32,737 nucleotides of DNA from Candidatus Cloacimonas sp. 4484_275 (GTDB lineage Bacteria; Cloacimonadota; Cloacimonadia; Cloacimonadales; TCS61). The notes below the pieces were generated by a model. The model saw only the letters and a program-made list of their open reading frames with translations. It had not been told where the DNA came from and did no database searches. Below are positions 16,038 through 24,151 of the stretch, in pieces (position 1 is the stretch's first letter; the number at the start of each line of letters is the position of its first letter). The stretch lies in assembly GCA_002085205.1 (NCBI GenBank), contig NATF01000012.1, forward strand, positions 1 to 32,737. Reading direction: 5' to 3'. A program made the position numbers and the translations under genes.

Positions 16038-16191
16038 TATTTTTCATAATATTTTTTCAATATTTTGTAAGCAGTAAATATTCAATGAAGGAAAGCCCAA
16101 GTTGAGACACAAGACCAAAATATTTCAAAATGGTCTGATCCGGTTTTCTCAGTTTTTTCCACAAAGAAAATTCGTTATTCTTTTTTGTCAT
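16037..16191 (-). pseudogene. atpZ: AtpZ/AtpI-family ATP synthase accessory protein, internal segment missing
   Basis: The frame from the ATG at 16191 reads MTKKNNEFSLWKKLRK, then LKYFGLVSQLGLSFI. This is the cytoplasmic start and the beginning of the first helix of AtpZ-like proteins. The frame then stops at 16057. A different frame across the same bases reads GIFTAYKILKKYYEK and stops with TAA at 16037-16039, overlapping the ATG of the next gene by one base. That is a typical AtpZ C-terminus. The middle (rest of helix 1, the loop and helix 2, about 40 residues) is absent at about 16085. The start overlaps the end of the bactofilin gene by 17 bases. AtpZ is the usual first gene of atp operons. 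Confidence 0.75.
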
Positions 16192-16582
16192 TTTGCTCGC
16201 CACTTTTCGCCAATAATATTTCGTCTTTTTCCGGATTTTTATCAGCATCGGTATTCATAGAACAATTACCGTTGAAAACGGCTCCCGAATGTATTTTGAG
16301 AATTTTGGCAATTATATCTCCGTTAAGAACAGCTGTCTTTTCCAATTCCAATACATCTTTTACTTCGATATTGCCGTCCACTTTGCCGGAAACAAGGCAT
16401 TCTTCCGCGATAATATCGGATTTTACGATTCCCGAATCTCCGATGGTAACGAAACCTTCCGACTCGATTTTTCCGTCCACTTCGCCGTCAATCTTGATGC
16501 CGCCGCGGGCAAACACAGAGCCTTTAATACGGCAATCTCTTCCTATGAATGTGGATAACTCCACTTTTTTGTTGCGAATCAC
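16175..16582 (-). CDS. Bactofilin (polymer-forming cytoskeletal protein)
   Basis: A 135-residue bactofilin-domain protein. A short N-terminal tail leads into a right-handed beta-helix of hydrophobic/Gly repeats: STFIGRDCRIKGSVFARGGIKIDGEVDGKIES, then GFVTIGDSGIVKSDIIAEECLVSGKVDGNIE, and LELEKTAVLNGDIIAKILKIHSGAVFNGNCSM. A charged C-terminal tail follows. Bactofilins polymerise without nucleotide and often guide M23 peptidases in cell-shape control. The gene directly upstream encodes such a peptidase (13 bases away), which supports a shape role. Intact and close to the family's usual size. Confidence 0.92.
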   Translation of the reverse strand: MIRNKKVELSTFIGRDCRIKGSVFARGGIKIDGEVDGKIESEGFVTIGDSGIVKSDIIAEECLVSGKVDGNIEVKDVLELEKTAVLNGDIIAKILKIHSGAVFNGNCSMNTDADKNPEKDEILLAKSGEQNDKKE

Positions 16583-16595
16583 AAAGTCCCCCTTT

Positions 16596-17220
16596 TTACT
16601 TCAGATTCTTTAAAATTTCCGCCGGATTGATGTTTTCTCCGTTTTTCAAAATCTCGAAATGCAGATGCGGAGCAGTGCTGTTGCCGGTGTTTCCGGCTAA
16701 TCCGATTATCTCTCCTTTTTGAACAGCCATATTTGATTTCACCAAAATCTTTGCCAAATGTGCATATAAAGTGGCATATTCGTTTAAATGGTCTATCATT
16801 ATTACTTTTCCCAAATATTTATCCTCATAAACGGAAAGTACTTCTCCGGAAGCGGCGGCAAGCACTTCAGTTCCTTTGGGAACAGCAAAATCAAGAGCGG
16901 GATGTTTCTTTGAAAAAACCTGACTTATGGCATAATCCGAATTTACGGGAATCAAATCAGGAAAATGCTTTTTTCTTTTTTTGATTTTTTCCAATTTTTC
17001 TTTTAATTCGCGTTTTTTAACGGAAAGCAATTTTTCGTCTGAACTATCTTTTTTAATATAATTATTGAGTTTTTCATTAATATTATCCGCTTGTTGTTTC
17101 GGTTTATTTAGTTCTTTTAATCTGCGATTTTCCGCGGAAAGTTTTTCGATGTAACCGGATGATATTTCAATTTCTTCCCGATGTGCTTTAATTCTTTTTC
17201 TTATGTTGTGATTTTCCAAG
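16596..17220 (-). pseudogene. M23 metallopeptidase (LytM type) with coiled coil, N-terminus missing
   Basis: The C-terminal half of a 447-residue frame (16596-17939) is an M23 peptidase. It has a coiled coil (about residues 241-325 of the frame), then the Zn site: His346 and Asp350 in KKHPALDFAVPKG, His394 in LYAHL and His427 in APHLHFE. All expected ligands are present, so it should cleave peptidoglycan cross-links. Such enzymes act in the periplasm, but here the frame continues upstream into ParB with no signal or membrane segment. The expected N-terminal anchor is missing at the join near residue 238-240 (position about 17220). The neighbouring bactofilin gene fits a bactofilin-M23 shape module. 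A true ParB-M23 fusion would be topologically impossible for the peptidase. Confidence 0.82.
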
Positions 17221-17939
17221 AGTAGAATTTCCGGAAAGGAAATCTCTTTTTCTTTTTTGGAATTAAGGGCAAGCGCATCGGTTTCCATGATTCTTTTGGC
17301 TTCCGTTTCCGCTTTCCGAACCGATAAACCGTTTTTGATGATATACTCGGCAAATTGCTCTTGTAATTCTTTTTTCACTTGTAAAATCGCGCGAGCATGA
17401 CCGGAAGAAAGTTTTTTTTCCAAAATCATTTTTTGTATTTTGGAACTAAGTTTCAAAATTCTGATGGAATTGGAAATTGTAACCCGTTCTTTTCCTACAA
17501 TTTCGGCAATTTGAGAATGGGTCATCCCGAATTCTTCACTCAATTGTCGGTATGCCAAAGCTTCTTCAATCGCATTCAAATCTTCGCGCTGCACATTTTC
17601 AATAATGGCAAATTGCAACTGTTCTTTTGGAGAAACGCTGCGAATAATTACCGGAATTTCATCGAAATTTGCAAGTTTCGCCGCTTCCAATCGTCTTTCT
17701 CCGGCAATAAGTTCGTATTCCGTCGTTGCCTTTTTGGTAACGATTATCGGCTGAATAAGACCGTTTTCTTTAAGAGATTTCGCCAATTCTTCCAATTTTT
17801 CTCGGTTAAATGTTTTGCGCGGCTGAAACCTGTTTGGTTTGATGTATTCCAATTTTACGGTTGTAATTCCGGTGGTTTTATCAACCGATTCCGGTCCTGA
17901 ATTAATTAACGCTTCCAATCCTCTTCCCAATTTACTCAT
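17221..17939 (-). pseudogene. parB: Chromosome-partitioning protein ParB, C-terminal domain missing
   Basis: ParB binds parS and, as a CTP-dependent clamp, spreads over the origin region. Residues 1-237 show the ParA-contacting start (MSKLGRGLEALI), the N-terminal CTPase region with ELIAGERRLEAAKLANFDEIPVII (GERR box) and ENVQREDLNAIEEA, and the parS-binding HTH (MTHSQIAEIVGKERVTISNSIRILKL, then LSSGHARAIL). After KEKEISFPEI the sequence switches to an M23 peptidase. The C-terminal dimerisation domain (about 50 residues) is absent. The 4-base overlap with parA and the usual gene order are preserved. Two parS-like sites are in the window (7348-7363, 19169-19184). Confidence 0.88.
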
Positions 17940-18691
17940 CTTGATATAACTTCCTTTGCCAAAGATAAATAGTTTTTTGAACCTATCGATTTTATGTCGT
18001 AATGAAAAATCGATTTCCCGAAACTCGGAGATTCGCTCAATTTCACCGTCCGCTGAATAATCGTATCAAAAGTCTGCTCTTGAAAATAGCGCCTAACTTC
18101 ACGGGCTACTTGATGAGAAAGATTTAAACGGCGGTCGAACATCGTCAGTAAAATTCCCAAAATATTCAGATTCGGATTCAAACTTTTTTTTATTAACCGG
18201 ATCGTTGTGAGCAATTGACTTACACCTTCCAAAGCGTAATATTCGCATTGTATCGGAATCAAAACATCCGTGCAAGCCGTAAGTGCGTTCACGGTAAGTA
18301 ATCCCAATGAAGGCGGACAATCGATAATAATATATTCATAATTATCGGCAATCGGTTTTATTGCTTCTTTCAGTTTGTGTTCCCGCGAATATTCTTTCAC
18401 GAGTTCAATTTCCGCTCCGCTTAATTCCATATTGGAAGTGGCGACATCCAGCATTTTCAAAAGCGGAGAATTTTCTATAATTTCCGTAATGGAAACCTTT
18501 TCAATCAAAGCTTCGTAGATATTCGGATTTTTCTTTTCCAGACCGATACCGCTCGTTGCATTTCCCTGCGGATCGAAATCTATCAACAAAGTCTTTTTTT
18601 CATAAATCGCCAATGCGGAAGCCAAATTTATTGCCGTGGTCGTCTTCCCCACGCCACCTTTCTGATTAACAACCGTAATTATTTTTTTCAT
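17936..18691 (-). CDS. parA: Chromosome-partitioning ATPase ParA/Soj
   Basis: A MinD/ParA-family ATPase that forms nucleoid-bound gradients and moves ParB-parS complexes. It can also modulate DnaA, as Soj does in Bacillus. Deviant Walker A KGGVGKTT is at residues 11-18, Walker A-prime LLIDFDPQGNAT, and Walker B YIIIDCPPSLG. The 251-residue length and the C-terminal QRTVKLSESPSFGKSIFHYD block are typical of short chromosomal Soj proteins without a DNA-binding N-terminal extension. It overlaps rsmG upstream and parB downstream by 4 bases each, suggesting a tight operon. Confidence 0.96.
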   Translation of the reverse strand: MKKIITVVNQKGGVGKTTTAINLASALAIYEKKTLLIDFDPQGNATSGIGLEKKNPNIYEALIEKVSITEIIENSPLLKMLDVATSNMELSGAEIELVKEYSREHKLKEAIKPIADNYEYIIIDCPPSLGLLTVNALTACTDVLIPIQCEYYALEGVSQLLTTIRLIKKSLNPNLNILGILLTMFDRRLNLSHQVAREVRRYFQEQTFDTIIQRTVKLSESPSFGKSIFHYDIKSIGSKNYLSLAKEVISR

Positions 18692-19305
18692 TTTTTAGAA
18701 ATTTCCACAATCTTTCTTTCTCCGATTTCCGGATGACTGACATCATAACTTCTATATTTATCAAACAATTTCAAATCATCTGATTTCCTGCTTTTATACA
18801 GAATTATTTTCCCGTCTTTTTTCAAAATTCGGAATAATTTCTTTTTATATTTCGGTAATATTTTCACGGAACGACACACTATCACATCGAAGAAATCATT
18901 CCATTCATCTTCCAAATCCTCAAGCCGTGAAACAATCGTGAAACACTTTTTCAAGTCAAGTTTTTTGATAAATTTTTTCAGGCTTTCGGCTTTCTTCATT
19001 CTGGATTCCAAAAGATAGACTTCCGCAGAAGAAAAAACTATTTTCAATGGAATTCCCGGCAGTCCGCCGCCGCTTCCGAAATCGAGAATTTTCTTTCCCG
19101 AAAAATTAAAAATTTTTATCGGAAGCAAAGAATCCAAAAAATGAATTGTCCAATAATCATCTTCAATTGTTTTACGTGAAACCAGATTTATTTTACGATT
19201 TTCTTCGGATAATAAAGCATGATATTTTTCAAAAACGGGAATGATTTCGCTTGTTTTTATCCCTAAATGCGTTTCCAAAAAACTTACAAAAATATCTTTT
19301 TTCAT
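18688..19305 (-). CDS. rsmG: 16S rRNA (guanine-N7) methyltransferase RsmG (GidB)
   Basis: Methylates N7 of the guanosine in the 530 loop of 16S rRNA (G527, E. coli numbering) using S-adenosylmethionine. Class I methyltransferase motif I reads ILDFGSGGGLPGIPLKIVF, with the preceding NLVSRKT and HFLDSLLPI typical of RsmG. VYLLESRMKKAESLKKFI and FDVIVCRSV follow. The ATG at 19305 is preferred. An earlier in-frame ATG at 19332 lies only 2 bases after an outward TTGACA, so it would precede any transcript start. rsmG next to parAB near the origin is a very common arrangement. A parS-like site lies inside the gene (19169-19184). Confidence 0.92.
   Translation of the reverse strand: MKKDIFVSFLETHLGIKTSEIIPVFEKYHALLSEENRKINLVSRKTIEDDYWTIHFLDSLLPIKIFNFSGKKILDFGSGGGLPGIPLKIVFSSAEVYLLESRMKKAESLKKFIKKLDLKKCFTIVSRLEDLEDEWNDFFDVIVCRSVKILPKYKKKLFRILKKDGKIILYKSRKSDDLKLFDKYRSYDVSHPEIGERKIVEISKK
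19169..19184. promoter_or_regulatory. parS-like site inside rsmG
   Basis: TGTTTTACGTGAAACC matches the parS consensus TGTTTCACGTGAAACA at 14 of 16 positions and contains a perfect ACGTGAAAC half. It lies about 0.5 kb upstream of parA and 1.6 kb from dnaA, where origin-proximal parS sites are expected. Function is inferred from the match and location. Confidence 0.55.
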
Positions 19306-19334
19306 AAAGAAAAAATTTTTTTTGTGAAACATGT

Positions 19335-19399
19335 GTCAAGAATTCCGAAAAATTTAAAATAAATATTCTCTTTTTGTCATTAAAAATTAATTCTTGACT
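19335..19399. promoter_or_regulatory. Divergent promoter region rsmG/ruvB with inverted -35-like arms
   Basis: GTCAAGAATT (19335-19344) and AATTCTTGAC (19389-19398) are exact inverted copies 44 bases apart. They place TTGACA facing rsmG and TTGACT facing ruvB. The same geometry (outward TTGACA in inverted arms) is seen at 6604-6630. The -10 elements are not obvious, so the promoter call is moderate. Confidence 0.45.
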
Positions 19400-19455
19400 G
19401 AGATTTTGAATAAAAAACTTTCGAAATTGTATTTTAAGAAAAATAAGGAAAGAAA

Positions 19456-20357
19456 ATGCTGGAAAGAATATCGAACCCCAATCTGCAAGCGGACGAAAAA
19501 GAATTCGACAGAACTTTACGCCCGAAAACTCTGGCTGATTTCGTAGGTCAGGAACAAATAAAAGAAATCTTGGATATTTCCATTCAAGCGGCAAAATTAA
19601 GGAAAGAACCGCTCGACCATATTCTTTTCTACGGACCTCCCGGATTGGGAAAAACAACTTTGGCTCACATTATTGCCAACGAGCTCGGGGCGGAAATAAA
19701 AGTGAGTTCCGGACCCGTTTTGGAAAAAGCTCCCGATTTAGCGGGAATTCTGACCAATTTACAACGACAAGATGTTTTCTTTATTGATGAAATCCACCGA
19801 TTAAATCATGTTGTGGAAGAATACATGTATCCCGCAATTGAAGATTTCGAAATGGAAATAATTATCGACAGCGGACCTTCCGCTCGTTCTCTAAAAATAG
19901 ATATAGAACCATTTACTTTAATCGGAGCGACAACCAGAGCCGGTCTCCTTACCTCTCCGTTGCGGGCAAGATTCGGACTTGTTCTAAGATTGGATTATTA
20001 CGATATTCAAAGCATCAGAAAAATCATTAACAGATCCGCGAAATTAATGAATATTCCCATTGAAACGGAAGGCGCAATCGAAATTGCTCGCCGTAGTCGC
20101 GGCACTCCGAGAGTCGCCAATCGTTTGTTGCGGCGCGTGCGTGATTTTGCCCAGGACCGGTTGGCCTAAAAACTCTTTCGGTAGCGGTTGGAGAAGACCC
20201 GGGAACAATTGAAGAAATTTATGAACCGTATCTAATTCAGCAAGGATTTTTGGACAGGACTCCTCAAGGCAGAAAAGCGACAATGAAAGCGTATAAACAT
20301 TTTCATTTAACCCCTCAGGAAGAACAAATTTCCGTTTTTGAAAAAATTACCGAATAA
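19456..20357 (+). pseudogene. ruvB: Holliday-junction branch-migration ATPase RuvB, internal deletion with frameshift
   Basis: RuvB is the hexameric motor of the RuvAB complex. The first 233 residues are standard: RPKTLADFVGQEQIKEIL, Walker A GPPGLGKTTLA, Walker B DVFFIDEIHRL, sensor 1 TLIGATTRAGLL, Arg finger region SPLRARFG, and RGTPRVANRLLRRVRDFAQ. At about 20152 the frame runs into a stop (20167-20169). From there a second frame reads GPVGLKTLSVAVGEDPGTIEE, then IYEPYLIQQGFLDRTPQGRKAT, and ends at 20355-20357. This is the normal RuvB winged-helix C-terminus. Roughly 55 residues between FAQ and GGPVGL are absent. The intact gene would be of ordinary size. It is divergent from rsmG and followed by the origin region. 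Confidence 0.9.
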
Positions 20358-20769
20358 AGAAATGAATTTTAGCTGATTATATTGAAAACCGAAAAAAAAT
20401 AACTTTTTTATATTTATATAAAAAATAAAGAAATATAACATTTTTGATTAAAATCGTTTTCGATAATTATAATTTCTCATCTTTATATTTTGTTTTGAAT
20501 TATCGTTTTTAAATGATTTTTTGCTTCTTCTTCTCCAAAATTTACCTGCTTGACAAATATATTTTCCTTCCGAATTTAGGAATGCTGAAAATTGAATTTT
20601 AGTTTATCCACAATGATTTTCGATTATGTGGATAGTTGGGAATTTTTACACAGCTTTTTGATGTGTATTTATTTGAAACATAAGATGTTATGGTAAACAT
20701 AACAAAATGTGGATAAGTTGTGAATTATTAAGTGAATTACTCTGAAATTTGGGATTATAGGTGGAAATA
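20358..20769. other. oriC, upstream part: AT-rich region and DnaA boxes before dnaA
   Basis: A 412-base stretch with no gene. The first half is extremely AT-rich (for example around 20396-20470) and could be the duplex-unwinding element. DnaA boxes follow: TTATCCACA at 20604-20612 (plus, perfect), CTATCCACA at 20627-20635 (minus, 8 of 9) and TTATCCACA at 20708-20716 (minus, perfect), with a weaker TTTTACACA at 20644-20652. dnaA starts directly after. Confidence 0.88.
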
Positions 20770-22116
20770 ATGGATAATTATTACGAAAATTTGTGGGAAA
20801 AAATTCTTTACACATTGCGACAAAATATCAGCGAGCAGGGATACAATACTTGGTTTAACGAAACAAAACTATTGGAACAAAAAAATGATGCTTTACTAGT
20901 AAAAGTGCCGACTCAATTTATTGCGGATTACCTGAATAAAAACTATCGAGAAATGGTTTCGGAAATTTGTTTCAGCTTATTCCAAAAAAAATATGAAATC
21001 ATATTTACAGGCTCGCATCCGCATAAAAACTACGGACAATTGAAAACAACGAAGGAAGACGAAAAAAAAGAATATTATTATCCGAATCAATTAAATCCGA
21101 ACTATAATTTTAATGAATTTGTAATTGGAAAAAACAATAGATTTGCTCATTCCGCTTCGCTCGCAGTTGCAGAATCTCCGGGAATGACCTATAATCCTTT
21201 GTTTATTTACGGCGAATCCGGTATGGGAAAAACCCATTTGATGCAGGCAATCGGAAATTATGTGCTTCAAGAACACAACAATAAAAACATTTTCTACATA
21301 ACCACCGAAGAATTTACCAACGAAATGATTAATGCTATTCGTAACAACACGATGCCGAATTTCCGTAGTAAATTCAGAAATTTTGACCTTCTTCTGATTG
21401 ACGATATTCATTTTCTCTCTAAAAAAGAGGGTACTCAGGAAGAATTTTTTCACACTTTTAATGCTCTTTACGAAAAGAAAAAACAAATCGTTCTCACAAG
21501 TGACCGCCCTCCCAAAGATATTCCCGATCTGGAAAAAAGATTGGTCACCCGATTTGAATGGGGACTTCTTGCAGACTTAAAATCTCCCGATTTTGAAACA
21601 AGAGTCGCCATTCTTAAGAAAAAGGCTGAGTTTGAAAATATTCATCTTCAGGACGATGTTTTTGATTTTATAGCGGAAAACATTTACAGTAATGTTAGAG
21701 CGTTGGAAGGTTCTCTTATCAGAATTCTCGCCTACGCTTCTTACAATAATCTGGATCCCGAAGACATTACCGTAAATATCGCCGCCGAAATCCTTACGGA
21801 TATGATTTCGGATAAAATCGTGGAAGTAAATCTGGAAACCATAACCTCAAAAGTATGCGAATTTTATGATATTACAAAAACTCAAATATTCGATAAAACC
21901 AGAAAAAAAAATATCGTATTTCCGAGACAAATTGCCATGTACCTTTCCAACCTACTAATTCCTCAACTTTCTTTAAAAGAAATAGCCCAATATTACAAAA
22001 GAAAAGATCATACAACGGTTCTCCACGCCAAAAGAACAATCGAAGAACTTTTTAAAACCGACCGGAATTTAAGAATTCAGATCGAAAAAATAATCAAAGA
22101 AATAAAAAACAGATAA
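20770..22116 (+). CDS. dnaA: Chromosomal replication initiator DnaA
   Basis: DnaA-ATP binds the boxes around this gene and opens oriC. Domain I is at the N-terminus (NLWEKILYTLRQNISEQGYNTWF), followed by a short linker. The AAA+ domain has FVIGKNNRFAHSASLAVAE, Walker A GESGMGKTH, Walker B LLLIDDIHFLS and the sensor/Arg-finger region DLEKRLVTRFEWGL. Domain IV carries the DnaA-box-binding signature FPRQIAMYLSNLL, then DHTTVLHAKRTIEEL. The ATG at 20770 is chosen over the GTG at 20761 because that GTG lies inside the ribosome-binding sequence AGGTGG. The gene has 448 residues and is complete. No dnaN follows, which is unlike the classical dnaA-dnaN order. DnaA boxes flank both sides, so autoregulation is likely. 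Confidence 0.97.
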   Translation: MDNYYENLWEKILYTLRQNISEQGYNTWFNETKLLEQKNDALLVKVPTQFIADYLNKNYREMVSEICFSLFQKKYEIIFTGSHPHKNYGQLKTTKEDEKKEYYYPNQLNPNYNFNEFVIGKNNRFAHSASLAVAESPGMTYNPLFIYGESGMGKTHLMQAIGNYVLQEHNNKNIFYITTEEFTNEMINAIRNNTMPNFRSKFRNFDLLLIDDIHFLSKKEGTQEEFFHTFNALYEKKKQIVLTSDRPPKDIPDLEKRLVTRFEWGLLADLKSPDFETRVAILKKKAEFENIHLQDDVFDFIAENIYSNVRALEGSLIRILAYASYNNLDPEDITVNIAAEILTDMISDKIVEVNLETITSKVCEFYDITKTQIFDKTRKKNIVFPRQIAMYLSNLLIPQLSLKEIAQYYKRKDHTTVLHAKRTIEELFKTDRNLRIQIEKIIKEIKNR

Positions 22117-22383
22117 ATTGATGCCAAACATAACTTATCCACTTATCCACATTTCATTATGTTAATTTATGTAGATAACTTTCGTTATTTTCAAAAAAAT
22201 TTAATCTTGGTGGATAACAAACAATCAAAAGAAAAATTTTCCACAGTTTATCCACATGAAACAATCTACCTAAAATGCCTAAAATTAAACAAACTAAAGA
22301 TGTTTTTTTCGGTTATCCAGTAATTCACATTGACTATAAATACTACTATTTTTTTTTAACTTCTTAATAAAAGGAGTATAAGA
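22117..22383. other. oriC, downstream part: DnaA-box cluster after dnaA
   Basis: There are six boxes within about 120 bases. TTATCCACT is at 22135-22143, TTATCCACA at 22143-22151 (perfect), TTATCTACA at 22170-22178 (minus), TTATCCACC at 22209-22217 (minus), TTTTCCACA at 22237-22245 and TTATCCACA at 22248-22256 (perfect). Boxes on both sides of dnaA make this a bipartite origin, as in Bacillus and Helicobacter. The last part (from about 22340) holds the leader of the next gene, with AAAGGAG before its ATG. Confidence 0.88.
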
Positions 22384-23339
22384 ATGAATAAAAAAATCTT
22401 TTCGGAAAAGCTGATTGTTTTCTTGATTTTTGTTTTTATTTTGGCAGGATGCACAAAGAAGAAAAATACAGTTGGAATTCCGAATGAAAATATACAACCG
22501 CAAGAAATTGTTTTAAATAGCACTTTTATTGAAGATTGTTTTAGTTTTGAAGACAGCTGCAGAAATTATAATGAAAATACTAATTTGATTTTTGGTTCGT
22601 TTCATGGAACTCAAACTTATTCGCTTCTCCGTTTTGCAAATTTTCCCGATTCCGTAGTATCTTTTTCGGGAAACGCGAACCTAAAATTATATCTGAAAGA
22701 TAAAGTTAATTCTGAAAATATAGCATTGCAAATAGGAAAAATAGAAGAAAATTGGTTGGAAGACAAAGCAACTTGGTTTACTGCCACCGATTCCACAGAT
22801 TGGACTTCTCCGGGAGATTTCTTTTCCGAAATTATACCCGAAGAATGGAATATTACCGAAGATACTCTTTCTATTTCATTTTCCTGTGAATCAATAGAAG
22901 ATTGGATTAATTCCGATTCAACAAATTTCGGTTTGGTTCTGTTTTCTTCGGCGGACAGCAGTTTTTTGGAAATCAATTCTTCCGAAACCGATAAAGCTCC
23001 GCTTCTCACTTTTGATTATTTTACGGTTCAAGAAGATACGATGAAAACATATTCCGCCGCTCCGGTCTCCGATACTTTCATATTTTCATCGGATAACGAT
23101 TATGCAAAATTTGAAAAAGTGATAGTTTGAATACGGATGAATTTGTTGTCGATGTAACCGCAATAGTTCAAAAAATAACAAGCGGAGATTATGAAAATCA
23201 CGGTTTTTTGTTAAAGTCGATTTTTGAGAACAAAGATTATTCTTATGTGGAATTTGCTTCAAAAAATTATCAGGAAGAAGCTTTACGACCGTTTCTGAGG
23301 ATTATTTATACTCCGCCGTTTCTTGATGAGCGAGAATAA
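22384..23339 (+). pseudogene. Lipoprotein with DNRLRE-like repeated beta domains, frame-broken
   Basis: The signal peptide ends in the lipobox ILAGC (Cys23), so the product is an envelope lipoprotein. A first domain (about residues 45-215) starts with ED-F and ends PLLTFDYF. It contains TYSLLRFANFP, NANLKLYLKD, WLEDKATWFTA and LSISFSCESIEDWINSDSTNFGLVLFS. This is the pattern of DNRLRE/CBM96-like jelly-roll domains used in surface proteins. A second domain starts DTFIFSSDNDYAKFEKVIV, but the frame stops at 23128-23130. An overlapping frame resumes with NTDEFVVDVTAIVQKI, GFLLKS and LRPFLRIIY and ends at 23339. Most of domain 2 (perhaps 60-90 residues) appears lost at about 23120-23128. Ligand unknown. 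Confidence 0.68.
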
Positions 23340-23341
23340 AT

Positions 23342-24136
23342 ATGAAACAAATTTTAATAATTATCGGTTCTGTTTTGCTTCTTACATCTTGCGCCAAAAA
23401 GAAAGACGATATTATTGCCCAGGTAAACAATGATACTTTGACGCTTTCCGAATTAAAAGCAAATTTTACCGATAGTGAATGGAACAATTTAAGTTCAGAG
23501 AAGAAAAAAGAATTTGTTCAACAATGGATTAAATTGTCATTGTTGTCTCAGGAAGCCGACAGGTTGAAAATTACCGAGAAAGAAGCCGTAAAGCAAAAAA
23601 TGGAATCGGCGATAAAAAAGATAAAAGCGAATGCTTTGATTGCCTCGAAATTTTCGGAAATAACCGTTTCCGAAAATGAATTGTTCGATTATTATAAATT
23701 ACACGAAAGCAGTTTTAGAAAAAAAATAAAAGAATACAAAATTCAAAGAATTTTCATAAAAGAAAGAGCGAAAGTTGATTCGGTTTTGAATGAGTTAAAA
23801 CACGGTTTAAAATTTACCGAAGCGGCAAAAAAATATTCGGAAGAAAAGATAGGTAAAAATGGCGGTTACGCCGGATTTTTTACTTTGAAACAGTTAGGAA
23901 ACAAAGTCGGCGAAAAAATTTCCAATCTCAAAAAATGGCAATATACAACGGTTAAAATCGATAAAGGATTTTTTATTATAAGGTATTACGATACCAGAAT
24001 TAAGACATTGGAAAAAACATTTTCCGAAGTTAAGGAAGAAATAAGAAAAATAGTTTTGGAAAATAAAAAAGAGGAAACTTATCGGCAAATGATAGAAGAA
24101 TTAAAAAATAAAGCCGAAATATCGGTTTCCATTTAG
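23342..24136 (+). CDS. Parvulin-type (PpiC/PrsA/SurA-like) periplasmic lipoprotein
   Basis: A 264-residue lipoprotein with lipobox LLTSC (Cys17). It has an N-terminal chaperone-like helical region (IIAQVNNDTLTLSELKANF, QQWIKLSLLSQEADRL) and a degenerate parvulin domain (KEYKIQRIFIKERAKVDSVLNELKHGLKFTEAAKKYSE, then NGGYAGFF). The C-terminal helix folds back onto the N-terminal part in this family. The canonical active-site residues of parvulins are hard to see, so it is probably mainly a chaperone for outer-membrane or secreted proteins. It is 2 bases after the preceding lipoprotein gene and 15 before the next, related gene, making a small envelope-folding operon. Confidence 0.82.
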   Translation: MKQILIIIGSVLLLTSCAKKKDDIIAQVNNDTLTLSELKANFTDSEWNNLSSEKKKEFVQQWIKLSLLSQEADRLKITEKEAVKQKMESAIKKIKANALIASKFSEITVSENELFDYYKLHESSFRKKIKEYKIQRIFIKERAKVDSVLNELKHGLKFTEAAKKYSEEKIGKNGGYAGFFTLKQLGNKVGEKISNLKKWQYTTVKIDKGFFIIRYYDTRIKTLEKTFSEVKEEIRKIVLENKKEETYRQMIEELKNKAEISVSI

Positions 24137-24151
24137 AGGAAAACAGAAAAA

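Noticed and set aside
20761..20769. GTG at 20761 as the dnaA start
   Set aside because: It lies in the ribosome-binding sequence; the ATG at 20770 gives the normal domain I start.
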